Notes under the pieces: model-generated
The model's database searches: none
What the model saw: the letters and a program-made list of their open reading frames with translations, nothing else
What the model was told of the DNA's origin: nothing
Shown here: positions 11,665 to 23,930 of the stretch, piece by piece
How the letters are laid out: each line of letters starts with the position of its first letter
Position numbering within the stretch: position 1 is the first letter of the stretch
Made by a program: the position numbers and the translations under genes
Source of the DNA: Adenanthera pavonina
Taxonomy: Eukaryota; Streptophyta; Magnoliopsida; Fabales; Fabaceae
Direction of reading: 5' to 3'
Length of the DNA: 64,000 nt
Assembly: GCA_026686845.1 (NCBI GenBank)
Contig: JAIVEN010000013.1
Location: forward strand, 7,398,001-7,462,000

Positions 11665-12561
11665 TACAAGAATAATTCATGTGTCTTAGCACACCATCAA
11701 CTATGCGTTTCTCCTTGTGCCATCTCATTTCTGAAGCTATGTCTCTTGCCACATAAAGTCTTTGCAACCTAGGTGTTATTGGAAAATGCCGCAAGACTTT
11801 CTGTGGAACTTTCTTTCCCTTTTCTCTATCAAACTTCCATCTAGACATCTTGCACTTAGGGCATGATTGTGCATCTGCATGTTCTTGCCAATACAATATG
11901 CAATCGTTGCCACAAGCATCAATTTTTTTGTAATCCAAACCCAAATCACGAATTGCCTTCTTAGCTTCATAGAAAGAGTTAGGTACTAAAGCGCCTTCTG
12001 GAAGAACTTCTCTAAATAGGGACAACAATACATCCATAGAAGCATTGCTCCAATGGTTAAGGCACTTCAATTGAAGCAACTTCACAATGAAAGACAACTT
12101 TGACATCTTGCCATAACCTGGATAAAGTTCAGTCTCTGCATCTTTCAACAAGTTATAGAATTTTCTTCATGGACATTAGGATCTTCACTCTCTTCTAATC
12201 TACTGTCCATATCACACACTCTGGGAACTCCATATGCATCATATATCATCCTTACAAGGTTCTCCTCCTCAATAGTGTCTTCTTGTACCACAATATTAGA
12301 AGGCCTAGAATCTCTATCAAATCTTCTGATAACTTCTCCATGCAAGTGCCACACCTTGTAACTATCCCAAAAACCCTTCTTCAACAAGTCAAATCTTATC
12401 ATATTTCACTTTTTGAATATAGTGTTCATGCAATTCTTGCAAGGATAACGTATTACATCCCTCACCCCATGTTGACTATATGCCCATTCTAGAAAACTAT
12501 CTATTCCTTTAATGTACATTGGATTGATTCTATTCTTAATATCTAACCAACTTTTATTCAT
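11665..12561 (-). pseudogene. TNP2-type CACTA transposase, N-terminal part only
   Basis: Reading from ATG at 12561 gives a transposase-associated domain (SWLDIKNRINPMYIKGIDSF, then IRYPCKNCMN), a stop near 12407, and then stretches typical of plant TNP2 proteins: YPGYGKMSKLSFIVKLLQLK, a zinc motif CGNDCILYWQEH with CPKCKMSRW, and LQRLYVARDIASEMRWHKE. The similarity stops at about 11665, directly before the TNP1-type exon. The catalytic core (normally several hundred residues further) is therefore absent, apparently through an internal deletion that fused the two genes. The product cannot catalyse transposition. Confidence 0.8.
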
Positions 12562-15500
12562 TTATATTCCCTACACATAGTGTTAAGATCAACGTTTAGA
12601 GATATAATCTAGACTTTTAAACACGTGAGATAAAAAAATAGGAATCCAAATTTAAAAGTAATTTATTTCCTAAAAAAATTATTCGATTCTACAACAGCTA
12701 CGGAACTTTAGAAATACATTATTTAAACTTAGTGCTATTTCATATCAATGGATCTTATAATACGGTGATGAATATAAATCATGAACATTACTCACTTGAC
12801 TTTCTCTTTTCTAAAATAAGAACCGATAAAAAAAAAATAAAAGACACAGATATCTTCATAAAGGGATTGAATAGTATCATTTTGAGGTCATCTCTATTCT
12901 CAAATATTACATATATTAAACAAGAAACAGACCAAAATTGTAGTATATATCAATCCACATTTTTTTATGTGATTCAAAAAAATATGGTTATTCTCTAACA
13001 ATGCAAAAAGAAACAGGATTACCAAGAAACATATAGTAAAATTTAGATAAAAGTGTTTGGCTGCCAAACTTAGGCTCAACCGTGTCACCTACTCCTGTAA
13101 AAATAAGCCAACAAAGTTGTAGTGAAAGAAAAGAAATTATTATGTTTTCTAAATTAACTCATATGAATTTCTTGAAGCAACTAGAAGTTAGTTTTTACTT
13201 TTTCTTACTCTTTTCTTTTTTTTTTTAAAAAAAGCTTTGTCCGTGAAGTCACCTGCCACAAATTTTCTTCTTTTAACTTTACCTTAATTCAAGTGTAAGA
13301 GTTTCTTATTTCTTGTTCAGGATAACTTAGCCTTGCTTTGAAAGGATTAATCCAACAAACACCAGATTTGCATGTTTGGTGCATGAATCATTCACATGGT
13401 GGAAGGTAGAGACACCTTATTTCAAGTTGGAGTATGCATCATTTCAACTCTGAAATAGTTACATTTTCTTACATAAGAAGAAATTTTATTTCTGTTATTT
13501 ACTTTTACTAATTTTAATATTGTATTAATATTTATAACTTCGTCAGTATTTTCTCGTCAACTACTTTTATGAGAATCTTCACTGAATTTAGATGGTGAGG
13601 TGATATGAATTGAAACATTATTACAACCGGTTCATAGATTGATGGACAAAAAATAAAATAAAATAAATCATTATTGTTAATATTACCTTTCTTTTAGCTA
13701 GCTCTTATCATGTTTAGATTCAGGAATGAAATGATTCTCTTTCTGTTTTTTTCCCCTATCTAATATTCACAATGAAATGGTAATAATTATTCCGTTGTTT
13801 TTGTTTTTAAATATATTTTTAAAATTTCATAAAAAAATATCTTTTTAAAATATAAATGAAGGGCTATTTATTATTATTATTAATGATTTTTATTTTATTT
13901 AATTTTTATTTTGTATCGCAAATAAGTCTTATTCGATTTTATATATAATAAACTATAAACAATCACATAACTTACAAATCTTGAACAGTACAACTTGTTA
14001 TAACTTACAAAAAAATTCCTTCATGTTAAAATGTCAACAAAACCACCAATCATCAAGCTAAGCTTATAAAAAAAAAATTAGAAAGCTCATTTCAAATATT
14101 GGTAGATTCAATCTATAAACAATTACATATATGCAAGAGCAACAGCATCAACCTTAATGATTCAAACATAGATTATAAAAGAAAACAAATACATTAATAG
14201 AGATTTTCCTATCACTTTGAGAGTAAAGAGATCTTAATGAGGTGGACAAATAAAAAAAGAAAAACAAAGAGCATGCAATTTTTATGGCCAATAATATATT
14301 TATGCAAAGTATAGCCTAAAATCTGTCCCCAAAAAAAGCATAGTCCAAATGTATGCTGAAATTATAACATAGCAATCCTTTGTAGCCTTCATTTCACCCA
14401 CATAGCAACAATCTCACACTAACTAGTAAAGCCCATTATAGATTCAACAAACAAACAGAGCTACTTGGCAGGAAAATCATGTTCGTACCTTCGAGAACCT
14501 TAGATCAGAGGATGGTGTTTGAAATCCAACTAGTAGCTCACCCTCAATCTTTCAGTTCCTCTCATTCGCGATGGTTCATACGTTCAAGAACTTCATATCA
14601 GAGATGAAGCATTGAAATGAAAAAAAAAAACCCATAACCCCCAACCAAGGACCCAAGACCGAAGGCAGAGGAATCTAAATGAGTGATGGGTTATGGCCAT
14701 TGTGCAAGGTAACAATGAGGAAGATGAGCCATGAAGAGGAGAGAGTGCCATGGAGAGAGAAGATGAGCTACGAAGAGGAGAGAGTGACTGGTTGCCACAA
14801 TGAAGAAATGATCGGTGACTGATATTAATTTGGGGATTAGGGGTTTGGAGGCAAGAGACAGTAAAATAGTCCGCCAAAATATTTAACAGCAAGTCAAAGA
14901 TATCCTTATATAAATTATTGTTTCAAAACTCATATCAAAATGCAATTGGCTCGCTAGTTTGTGGCGCCTATGAAGAACCCAGTTCCTGAGTTCAAATCCT
15001 ACTCAACCCTCATTTTTATACTCTTTCATGAGGTTGCCCACGTGTCCTCTCTATATATGTATAAAAAAGCAAGGTTAATTCAGGATTTAAGAATTGAACT
15101 CGCAACCTATAAGATGAAAGAGTGCTCAATGAGCAACAAAACCAATGTCACAACCAAGTAAAGGTGTAAAACTATTTTATTTATTAAATAATTTAATGTA
15201 ATACTTGTTTAACAAATAAATATTATTTATTAATTAAAAATCATACTAACATAAATCATATCCAAATAATTGAAAATTAATAAATTTTATAATATGATCA
15301 AAATTATATTCCCTATATGTATTTTAATCAATCACATTCAATTAATAAATTATCACATCAATCAAATAATTTTTAAATTTCCTTAACCGTTTCAATTCAT
15401 CCTATTTCATCAGATTTTCAATGTGATATGGTTCTGAAGGATGAACTGGAGAGCTTCAATAAGATTTCATTCTTGAACAAAAATCCATTTTTTGATTTAT

Positions 15501-17394
15501 TTCATCTATTCCATCATCGGAACAGGGGGGGATACACATTACACCACAATTTTGAATCAGAAGAGAGATTTTAAGAAATGTTTTACTTTGAATTTAATCG
15601 CATGTGTTAATGATTTTTAATTCAACTAAATAAATAATTTTGAAGCCATTGGATATTATATATATATGATTTTAGATTCATAGAGGTATATTAGAATTCG
15701 GATTTGAAAGTTGAAATATTATCCTAAAAGAGAATAACATTAAAGATAATATACATTCTAATATTTTATCTAAATAGTAGGATCAACAAAGACCAGATAG
15801 AATTAAATTGATAATCAACTCGATACCCAACCTTTGTGAGGTCAGGTTAAACTAAGCTAACATGATATATGAGATCGGGTTGGCCAATGTCCTTAAGAAA
15901 TATTTAAAAATAAAATTATTTATTTATTTGTTTATTAAAAAATTACCAGTACATTTATCCAAACATATTTTCATGAAAACTAATATTAGGATAAAAAACA
16001 ACATTTTCTAAAATCATAAGCACTCAACAATCATAAATTATTTTTACATACTATCAAGAAATCAATTTAAAATTTTAAATAAAATTAAAAAGATTAAAAT
16101 CTTAAAAATGCCTATGATAATGAAAATTTTAATTTATTATATATAATGTATTAAGGAAAAATCATATAAAATTATTTAACATTTATAACAAAAAATTTTA
16201 ATAAAATAAAATAATATATACCTAGACCATATAGGATCGACTTTGGCTTCAATATAATATCCAACTTATGCCAGATAGAACCAGAGCTACTGGGCTGGTT
16301 GAACACCATTCAAAATAAAAGAAAATTTTAAATTGAAAAATATTTGTATATACAAAATGAAAGAAATTTGAATAATTTTAATTTCAATAATATCTTTTAT
16401 AATAATATTCATGACATTAAATTGAAAAATAGCATTAAGAAAATTCTAAATCCATTATAAATGATATTAAAAAATCTAAATTCAAAACCATTCAAAAGAA
16501 CATTAAGAAAATTAGAAAAAATAGTTAAAAATACTACAATAAAAAAATTCAAAAGCATATCATTATAATAAATTAAACACATGACACACTCAAAGAACCT
16601 TGCAACCTACACTAATTATCTATTAAATTATGTGATAATGGGTTATTTGATATTATCTCTTAGATTCAATTATCTCTCAAATTTAAATGTCTCAACAAAA
16701 AAAAATGTTATTATCTAATTTAATTTATGCTTATTCTTTATTTCACAAATAATTATGATTATTAACAAAAATATATACAATGCTCTATGATGATCGCTAA
16801 ATTTAGACTAGGAAGGTAAAGAATAAAGGTTAAGATGAACATAAATTTAGAAGGGTGAAGATGGTGTGGTATGAATCAATGAAGTGTATAAACAAAATAT
16901 TTAACTTTGGAATTAAGGATTCATAATCAAAAGAAGGCATAAATTACCAAGATGAAAAATCCAAAAATCAAATTATCACACATGTTCAATACAAAACTAT
17001 AAAATATTAACATTACAACCATGCATTAGTAAAACAAAATAAAAAGAGAGAAAGAAGGAGGAAGGAAAACTTAGTAAATGAGGTTTCAGTTATATTTTCA
17101 TGCTTAAAATCTTGCTTAAACCTTTCAAATCTTAAATTCATAACAAAGCCTAACCCTCAAAAGCATTTCAAAAATGTTATACAATGAAATAATAAAAAAA
17201 TACTTTAATTTGCATTAAGAGATGATAGATGATTTTAATAATTCAAATTGGATGGTGACTTATTTTTTTATTTATAAAGAAATTACATTAATATAAATCA
17301 TTTATTGTTTAAACTAGTTAAAAATTTGGGCAAACAAAATTTCTTAAATATTAGTTTTCATGATAGAAATAAAAAAAATTAAAAAAAATTACTT
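12562..17394. other. CACTA interior upstream of TNP2, non-coding
   Basis: AT-rich sequence with no recognisable protein. A purine-rich stretch at about 14500-14890, with repeated GAAGAGGAGAGAGTG and GAAGATGAGC motifs, may be the 5' leader of the minus-strand transposase transcript. A possible tRNA-related repeat at 14942-15165 is listed separately. Confidence 0.5.
14942..15165. repeat. Possible SINE-like (tRNA-derived) repeats, tail to tail
   Basis: On the plus strand GAGTTCAAATCC at about 14989 resembles a pol III B box, about 30 nt after an A-box-like TGGCTCGCTAGTTTGTGG. On the minus strand GCGAGTTCAATTC (about 15090) has a similar upstream context, TTGTTGCTCATTGAGCAC. Two opposed SINE-like units would explain this. 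The boxes are degenerate and no target duplication was found, so this is tentative. Confidence 0.3.
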
Positions 17395-17785
17395 TCGGTG
17401 GCAACATAATAGTCATCACTGAAAGTATCTTTCAGTGGCAAGATTAACTAAAGGCGCCACCGAAAGTTCAATTTTTTGGTGGCAATCCATTTGTCGCCGC
17501 TGAAAGTATAGCCTTCAGCAGCAACAAAAGATGGCGCCGCCAAATCTCAAACTTTTAGCGGTGACTTTGTTCTTTTGCTGCTGAATGTTTGACTTTTAAC
17601 GTCAATCTTTTTTGTCGCCACTAAAAGATTGAGTTTTCAGTAGTAAATTTTTTTTTTTTTTTTGCCACCAAAAATGGATATTTAGTGACAACTTATTGCT
17701 GTTGCCACTGAAAGTCTGGCTTTTAACAACGACCTTTTTTAGTCGCCACCAAAAGTTGTCACTGAAAATCCCTTTTTTTGTAGTG
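17395..17785. repeat. CACTA subterminal repeats, right end
   Basis: The mirror of the left array: motifs such as TTTCGGTGGCAAC, GTCGCCGCTGAAAG and AGTCGCCACCAAAAG, closing with TTTTTTTGTAGTG. GC content rises sharply over the flanking DNA. Confidence 0.85.
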
Positions 17786-17805
17786 ACATTCTCTATTTTA
17801 GTACA

Positions 17806-18256
17806 CTGTGCCTATTTGGTTCCATATTTACTCCCTCTAGCTAAAACTCAGTTTTAAGCCCAAAATTTTTGCTTAGCATAATTTCTGGGAAGTAGTTTCT
17901 CATGAAGTATATTTGTTGGGAAGTTACATTTTCATATATAACTTCCTTACTTTATTTTCTATTTCCTGGGAAGTTTAAATAATTTTTTAAATAAATATAT
18001 GATATTTTAATTTTAAGGACTTAAATATCCTTTCAATTTAAAAAATTAATTAATGAATAAGAGTCTTTTTGAAAAAAAAAATCATAAAATGCTCGGGAAG
18101 TAGAACTTCCCTGGGTTTTACTTGGGAAGTTCTACTTCTCGAGTTAAGTTCAACTTCCCGGGAGCTTTTAAATTTTTTTCAAACCAAGCAACATAAATTA
18201 GTCCACTGAAAAGTTTTACTTCCCTTTCCCATTTCCCCATACCAAGCGAGCCCTTA
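17806..18256. repeat. Inverted-repeat region, possible hAT-type MITE
   Basis: The left edge GCCTATTTGGTTCCAT and the reverse complement of the right edge GGGCTCGCTTGGTATGG are loosely alike. The interior has strong inverted motifs (GGGAAGTAGAACTTCCC, GGGAAGTTCTACTTC). No convincing 8-bp duplication was found, so the boundaries are guesses. Confidence 0.35.
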
Positions 18257-18300
18257 GTTTTGCCCATTATCATCTGAACAAAAGCCTTAATTATAAACTA

Positions 18301-18682
18301 TTCCCTCTTATTTTATATATGAGGTATAAATAATTAACTCACCAATATTAAGAAAAGTGGTTAAAAGTTGTTAGCAGTCTTAAACTTCTCACAAATTGAA
18401 ATTATTTTCCACAAATGCCTCCAATTTAATCTTTAAACTTTCACCTTTAATTTAATAATACTTAATCACTATTCCTATCCTATCTAATTTCTACTTGTTT
18501 ATTTTACCTCCTAGTTATAAAAAAAATTAATTTCTACTTGCAAAAGTCAAAGAAATAGGCTATATAATGAAAGGTATAACTAGAATAAATTATTCAATAC
18601 ACTAGGTGTAGACTATTTCTCTCTTATAATTTAGATCAAAATAACTCTTTAAAACATCTCTTATATTTAAGATTAGAAGGAA
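18301..18682. mobile_element. Stowaway-like MITE (382 bp)
   Basis: The terminal inverted repeat is TTCCCTCTTATTTTATATATG against TTCCTTCTAATCTTAAATAT (right end, reverse-complemented). TA lies at 18299-18300 and 18683-18684. There is no coding capacity. Confidence 0.6.
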
Positions 18683-19284
18683 TATAGATTACATCTTCAA
18701 ACTCATCATTAATTAACATAAAAGTTACCTACCGCTACTTCTACCCAAATTCCATTTTTAAAAATTCATTCTACCCAAAATCTTACAAACTCAAAACTAA
18801 ACACACCTTAATAAACTATTAATATATATTCGCTTTCATTGCTACAGTGACAAAATTCAAACAGCTTGGGTTTGAGTAGAGCTACTAAAGCGGGCCAGCC
18901 CGCCTTAAATGGGCCGGCCCGCCATTGGCTAATTTTTTGGCAGGGCAGGGCGAGCTAAGGGACTCATAAAGGCGGGCCGTGAAATCTCTAGCCCACCCTG
19001 CCATACACGAGCTAGCGGGCCAAATGGGCTAGCCAGTTTTTTTTTATTTTGGTTTTTCCTCCCTGTTTGGTTTTTTACCGTTAAACCATCAACTTCCTAT
19101 TTATTATCATAAACTAATTGACAACATCTATGAAATTTTTTTGCCTATTGATACTTAAAGTCTTAACCATAATATATTAATACATAATAACTAAAATTAT
19201 AAGACTAAATGTCCAATTGTCCAAATGACCAAATCCAAAGCAACATCAAGTCTTATTACATAATAACACAAATGACCATTCAAT

Positions 19285-21624
19285 TCATTCATTAAAGATC
19301 ACATTTGAAGCTTCTTGATCTATATGAATATCAATCTTCAAATCATCATCATTCTCTCCATCATCATCTGAAGCAAACAAAAAGTAAAGATACATATTAA
19401 ATATTATTTGGTATTCTTGAATCTTGAATGGTTATGCTTTTGATAAATATATATAAATATGTAAGACAAATAAGATAACAATATAAATATATTACCATTA
19501 GTTTCAAATCCAAGCAACCAACTACGAGTACAAATAAGAGCTTGAACATTATCTGGAAGCGAAGATCGATATTTTGTGAGAACACGTGAGCCAATGTTAA
19601 AGACTAATTCACTAGCCACAGTGGTGATTGGAATACTAAGAATATCACATGTCATCCTTGAAAAAATAGGAAATCGATCTTTATTAGTCTTCCAAAAATT
19701 CAAGACATCTAATTCTGGAAATAATTGAGGCTCAAGTGGTGTTTCTTCCAAATAATAATCCAATTCAGACTTTGCAATGGGAGTACCTCTGCTCCGAAAA
19801 TTAATATAGCCCTACATCATAAAAAATAGTTATAATTATAAATATAAAGTACCAATTAGAAGATAAAAAGAAGATAAATAAAAATGTTAAGTCTTAAATA
19901 ATTAGAAACTTGCACAAAGAGCTTTAGTGAAAGTTTTGGAGCCATCTTTTTTAACCATAGTATCATTCCTTGCACCATAGGTGGGATGAATTGGTACTTT
20001 TGAAAAACTTGAACTTGTTCCTCGTCCAACACCAATATCATTAGAGGAAGATGAAGTACTCACATCTCTATATTGACCATAAATATAATATAACTTGCTC
20101 TTAATTGCTTCAACTTTATCTTGGCAAGTCTCAGAGTTAGGGTCAAGTAATGAATAAGAATATTCTATCATTGCAAACTTCATTCAAAGATCAAGAACAC
20201 TTGCAAGTATCATGTTGTAGTCACTCCAATACTTGTCAAATTTTCCTTTCATTCTCTGAGCCATTTTTCGAATATCATCATCATCATTATCCATGTTTTC
20301 TTTCAACAACAACTCAATTTTGAAAATTTGACTGAAATACATATTAGAAGTAGGATAAGATTACCCAGAAATCAAGCCTGTAATAACGTCAAATGGCTCT
20401 AAGAAATTGCACATTAGCTCTGCTCTCCTCCACTCTGCATGTGTGGACAAAACTTGTAATGTCTATCATTTAAAGACAAAGTAGAAAATGCATGACGATA
20501 TCTAATTCCACTTTCAAGCATTGCATAGGTGGAATTCCATCTAGTAGGTACATCTAACCGTAACCCCATTGAGGTATCAATGCCACCCACTTAATCAACA
20601 CATTCTTTGAAACTAATCATTCTTGTCTCTGATGATTTCACATATTTAATGCTGCCTCGAATTTTCTGCAAAGCATCACTAGTTTTTTTCAAACCATCTT
20701 GAACTATAAGGTTCAAGATATGAGCACAACACCGAACATGAAAAAATTCCCCATTGCATATTAAGCTATTATGCAAACTCAACTTTTCCTTCAAAATATC
20801 TTGCATATTGTCATTGGCCGAGGTATTGTCCGAAGTAATTGAAAATACTTTTTTCTCAATCCCCCAATCTATTAAGCAATCATACACCTTCTTTGATAAT
20901 TCAATCCTCGAATGTGGAAACTCTATCTTACAGAAAGCAAGAATTTTACTATTAAGTTTCCAAGTTTCATCAACAAAATGAGCAGTTAGGTAAAAATATC
21001 ATTTAGAAGTTACCGCAGTCTAACAATCAGATGTTATGCATATTCTACCAAGAATCTTTGACAAAATCTATTTCAACTTTTCCTTTTGACTTAAATACAA
21101 TTTCAACACATTTGCCATAGCGTTTTGCCTACTAATATGCTTAACATCAGGATTCAACAATGCATGGAGTTCTCTAATCCATTTATATTGAACAAAAGAA
21201 TAAGGAAGATCATGTCCAATTATAGCCATTGAAATGGCCTCCCGTACACACATTTGATCAATTTTCCCAGACCTCACATTTCCTTCTTGGTCCATCAACA
21301 ACACACCAACATCATGAAATTTTGCAAGAGCTAGACATATTTTATATGACGATTGAAATGTGAAGAACCATGTGATTTACCACCTGCTACATATTGTCTT
21401 CCACGACCATTACATTTTGCTACTTCTTGTCCCTTAGCATTATGTCTAGCTTTAGTGAAATAATTCCAACAATCAATTGTGCAAGTTTTACTCCTTTTAG
21501 ATTCTTGATTATGCACAGAACTACCACCAATTCTTTTAGGTCCAATTTAGGGTTCAATATTACCACTAGCATTCATATTATCAATCTCCAAATTACTAGT
21601 ATCACCCACATTAACATTAGACAT
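19285..21624 (-). pseudogene. hAT transposase pseudogene
   Basis: Reading the minus strand, pieces of a hAT transposase appear in the right order: a BED-type finger region (about 21516-21331, CWNYF then SSHFNRH), then 21304-21068 (ISMAIIGHDLPYSFVQY). The catalytic-domain block 20887-20591 has FSITSDNTSANDNM and CCAHILNLIVQDGL. A serine-rich linker block (20183-19902) and the C-terminal dimerisation domain (19763-19490, LDVLNFWKTN, PITTVASELVFN) follow. A last small acidic exon after a GTAAT donor ends at TGA 19285. Nonsense codons (for example in the N-terminal piece near 21547) and shifts separate the blocks. A functional hAT transposase of this type is about 650-700 residues, so most domains survive but no continuous frame does. 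Confidence 0.85.
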
Positions 21625-21779
21625 ATTTTAATCTGCAAGTAAGAAAAATAATACACCATTATAACAACATAATATTTGTTTCAGTCCAACCAGCCTAAAT
21701 AGTAAACCTATAAATATTAAATCCAAGGCATCAATCATAGTCCATAGATTTCAGTGACAAAATGGAGAATACCAAAAAG

Positions 21780-22440
21780 AAACTTATCGTTATAGGTGTG
21801 GCGCTATTGCTGCAGAGCTAGAGCTAGAGCAGAGATTGAGACTGAGGACGTTGAACAGCAAATCAGTAATCAAGCTCAGTTGGCCGCATGGGAGAGGGAT
21901 TGAAGATAAGAACACCGAACGAGTGGTGGAAGACAGGAACACTGGACGTGAGTTGTACCTGTACGAGAACTCGAGAAGGGATCTCAATTCTCGGATCTGT
22001 GACTGTGAGAGAGAGATTACGACCCCAGGACTCGGCACTCGTGAATGAAACCGAAGTCGAGTGAGACCCAAGCTGCTGAGTGCTGACGAGTGACGATGAG
22101 ACCGTCAGACCGAGACCGAGATTAAGTGGAGCTGCAGAGGGAACGAAGTCAGGAGTCAGGACTCACGACTCGACACTCGCGAAAGAAGCCACAGGAGCAT
22201 ATGGATGACGAAGTGGCGGACACCGAAGCAAACAGACGGCCGGGTGAGATTTACCATATCAGGAAGAGAAGAGTCAAGGGAGTACGGACGGACGCAGCGC
22301 AGTTCTTCACGATTTCAGACTTCATTTAGTGGCTCACTTCTTCTTTCATCAGTCTGGGACTCTGGGTTCTTCATGTGACAATTCTGACAAAGGTAAGGTG
22401 GAAGGTGGTTAACGCTTAAACACAAAAAAAAAAAAATGGG
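21780..22440. other. hAT 5' untranslated/promoter region
   Basis: A GC-richer block upstream of the transposase start with many GAGACCGAG, CGAGTGA and ACTCGACACTCG motifs. Short plus-strand open frames here have no recognisable protein and overlap the transposon's own upstream region. Confidence 0.5.
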
Positions 22441-22695
22441 CCAGCCTGTAGACTATGCTGACTGGCCCGTTTTTTAGTGGGTTGATGGGGTGGGCTCAAA
22501 TTTTTTCACCCATTATGAAGCCTCTTGATTTTTTTAGCCCGCCCCGCCACTTTTGGTGGGCTAAGCGGGCTAGCCCGCAGGCTGCAACCCATTTTAGCAG
22601 CTCTAGATTTGAAGAATTTTCCATTCCTTTAAAGACAACTCTGTGAGCATTAAACTAATTAGCAGGAAACAATCTTATTATGCTCTTCAGTCTTA

Positions 22696-22964
22696 CTCCC
22701 TCCGATGTATATTATAGAGTATTTTATATGAGAAGATTCTGGTCCAAAATATAAGATATTGGATATTTTTCTTCCAATTTTACCCCTATATTTAATTTTT
22801 CCCCACCCCTCATTTATAACTCTACAATAACAATAGAATGTAGTATTTAATAAAGGTAAAATAGGAAATATTGTTACTTTTTATATTGATTTCAAGTAAA
22901 AAAATAATTTCCTTAATATACGTATAATTGATACAAAATGGCTTATAATGTAAACCAGAAAGAG
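22696..22964. mobile_element. TA-flanked MITE, family B, copy 1
   Basis: A 269-bp element with TA on both sides (22694-22695, 22965-22966). It begins CTCCCTCCGATGTATATTAT and its right end reverse-complements to CTCTTTCTGGTTTACATTAT. It is an inverted copy of the next element. Confidence 0.75.
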
Positions 22965-23006
22965 TATAAATTTTTGGGAAATGTCATTTAAGAACCCATA
23001 TAATTA

Positions 23007-23275
23007 CTTTTTTCAGTTTACATTATAAGATATTTTGTATCAATTATACGTATATTAAGAAAATCATTTTTTCACCTGAAATCAATACAGAAAATACCAA
23101 TATTTCTCATTTTACCCTTATTAAATATTACATTCTATTATTATTGTAGGGTTATAAATAAGGAATGAAGAATAATTAAAAATATGGATAAAATGGGAAG
23201 AAAAATATCCAATACCCTATATTTTATATTAAAAACTTGTTATACAAAACACCCTATAATATAAATCAAAATGAG
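23007..23275. mobile_element. TA-flanked MITE, family B, copy 2 (inverted)
   Basis: Also 269 bp with TA on both sides (23005-23006, 23276-23277). Its left part ACATTATAAG...TGTATCAATTATACGTATAT is the reverse complement of the right part of copy 1. The two lie 42 bp apart in opposite orientation. Confidence 0.75.
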
Positions 23276-23323
23276 TAATTAATACTATTGAATAACTTTA
23301 ATTTTCAAAATTATTCTTAATTA

Positions 23324-23612
23324 CTCCCTCCATTTCAAAATATATCTATTTACCTCACACCTACCAAGGAAACATTAAGTTTTTAAAAAAATTTCATAAC
23401 TTTTCAAAATTACCCTTAAATAGGTGTAAAAATGAATTATTCTCTCTCTATTCATAACTTTTTTTACTCTTCTCTCTCATGATTGAATACCATCATAAAT
23501 AGGGATGAAATTTGAAAGAAAGTATTAAATAGTCATTAACTTTCACAAAGTAACTTATATTCTAAAACTTTAATCTCCACTAAATTTACTCTATATTTTA
23601 AAACAAATGGAG
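23324..23612. mobile_element. Stowaway-like MITE
   Basis: The termini are CTCCCTCCATTTCAAAATAT and, reverse-complemented from the right, CTCCATTTGTTTTAAAATAT. TA lies on both sides (23322-23323, 23613-23614). Confidence 0.7.
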
Positions 23613-23652
23613 TAATTAAGAATCCAGGTGATAGTGTTACCAAAACAAAGCA

Positions 23653-23930
23653 CTCCCTCAAATTCAAAATACAAGTTCTATTTGACTAACTATACATAAA
23701 CAAAGGAAGAGAATTAAACTAATTAAATTTGTCAAAAACTTTCATTATTTTTCAACATTAATTACCCTTACTAAAGATAATTTCCAAGAAAATTTTATCT
23801 ATCATAAGTTAATTAAAGACAAGGGTAAATTAGGAAAAAACTAATTAATACTTTTAACTTTACCTAAATATGACTAATATTTTGATCTAAAAAAATTCTA
23901 AAAAATAACTTATATTTTGAATCAGAGAGA
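23653..23930. mobile_element. Stowaway-like MITE
   Basis: The left terminus CTCCCTCAAATTCAAAATAC matches the reverse complement of the right, CTCTCTGATTCAAAATATAA. The element resembles the one at 62386. The right boundary is approximate. Confidence 0.6.

Larger units (their letters stand above)
8210..11665 (-). pseudogene. TNP1/Ptta-En-Spm-type transposase gene, decayed
   Basis: Reading the minus strand, an exon from about 11665 to 11533 gives GQLPPLDQLWELQHTRK and then DGQLVWVDPKSQEIH, the pattern of the plant Transposase_24 (Ptta/En/Spm) family. A donor GTATGT at 11532 and an acceptor TTGTAG ending at 9787 join in phase to ARIQEVMEQQEK and SERFGHVRGKGRG (exon 9786 onward). The exon then becomes a coiled coil rich in ME-A-ER/QA-RM heptads. 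It carries in-frame stops (near 9560, 9520 and 9380) and ends at TAG 9325. A further small exon after an acceptor at about 8285 (SQTLITTSTPAPS, stop at 8210) is possible. The intron houses a solo LTR. CACTA TNP1/TNPA proteins bind subterminal repeats. Confidence 0.75.
7426..17785 (-). mobile_element. Complete CACTA (En/Spm) DNA transposon
   Basis: The left end is CACTACAAAAAAATT at 7426. The right end TTTTTTTGTAGTG finishes at 17785. The terminal inverted repeat matches for 13 bp, and ACA is duplicated at 7423-7425 and 17786-17788. The total length is 10,360 bp. Both ends carry arrays of short subterminal repeats built around GTCGCCRCYGAAAG. Remnants of TNP2- and TNP1-type genes are read from the minus strand and are broken, so the copy is defective, though its ends look usable in trans. 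A 1.66-kb solo LTR is nested inside. The insertion point is in the upstream region of peroxidase copy C; the paralogous unoccupied site is at 61336-61338 (TTCTACATTGA). Confidence 0.95.
18877..22605 (-). mobile_element. hAT (Ac/Tam3-type) DNA transposon
   Basis: The left end TAGAGCTACTAAAGCGGG and the reverse complement of the right end, TAGAGCTGCTAAAATGGG, form the inverted repeat. The first bases fit the hAT form YAGAGCTGCTAAA. The 8-bp flanks are imperfect (GGTTTGAG at 18869 and GATTTGAA at 22606, 6 of 8). Both ends carry GC-rich palindromic subterminal motifs (GGGCCAGCCCGCC, GGGCCGGCCCGCC, GCGGGCTAGCCCGC) in otherwise AT-rich DNA. The length is about 3.7 kb. The single gene inside is broken, so the copy is non-autonomous. 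Confidence 0.85.

Noticed and set aside
22126..22329. Open frame in the GC-rich block of the hAT element
   Set aside because: No domain, low-complexity Arg/Glu composition, and it lies in the element's own 5' region opposite to the transposase gene.
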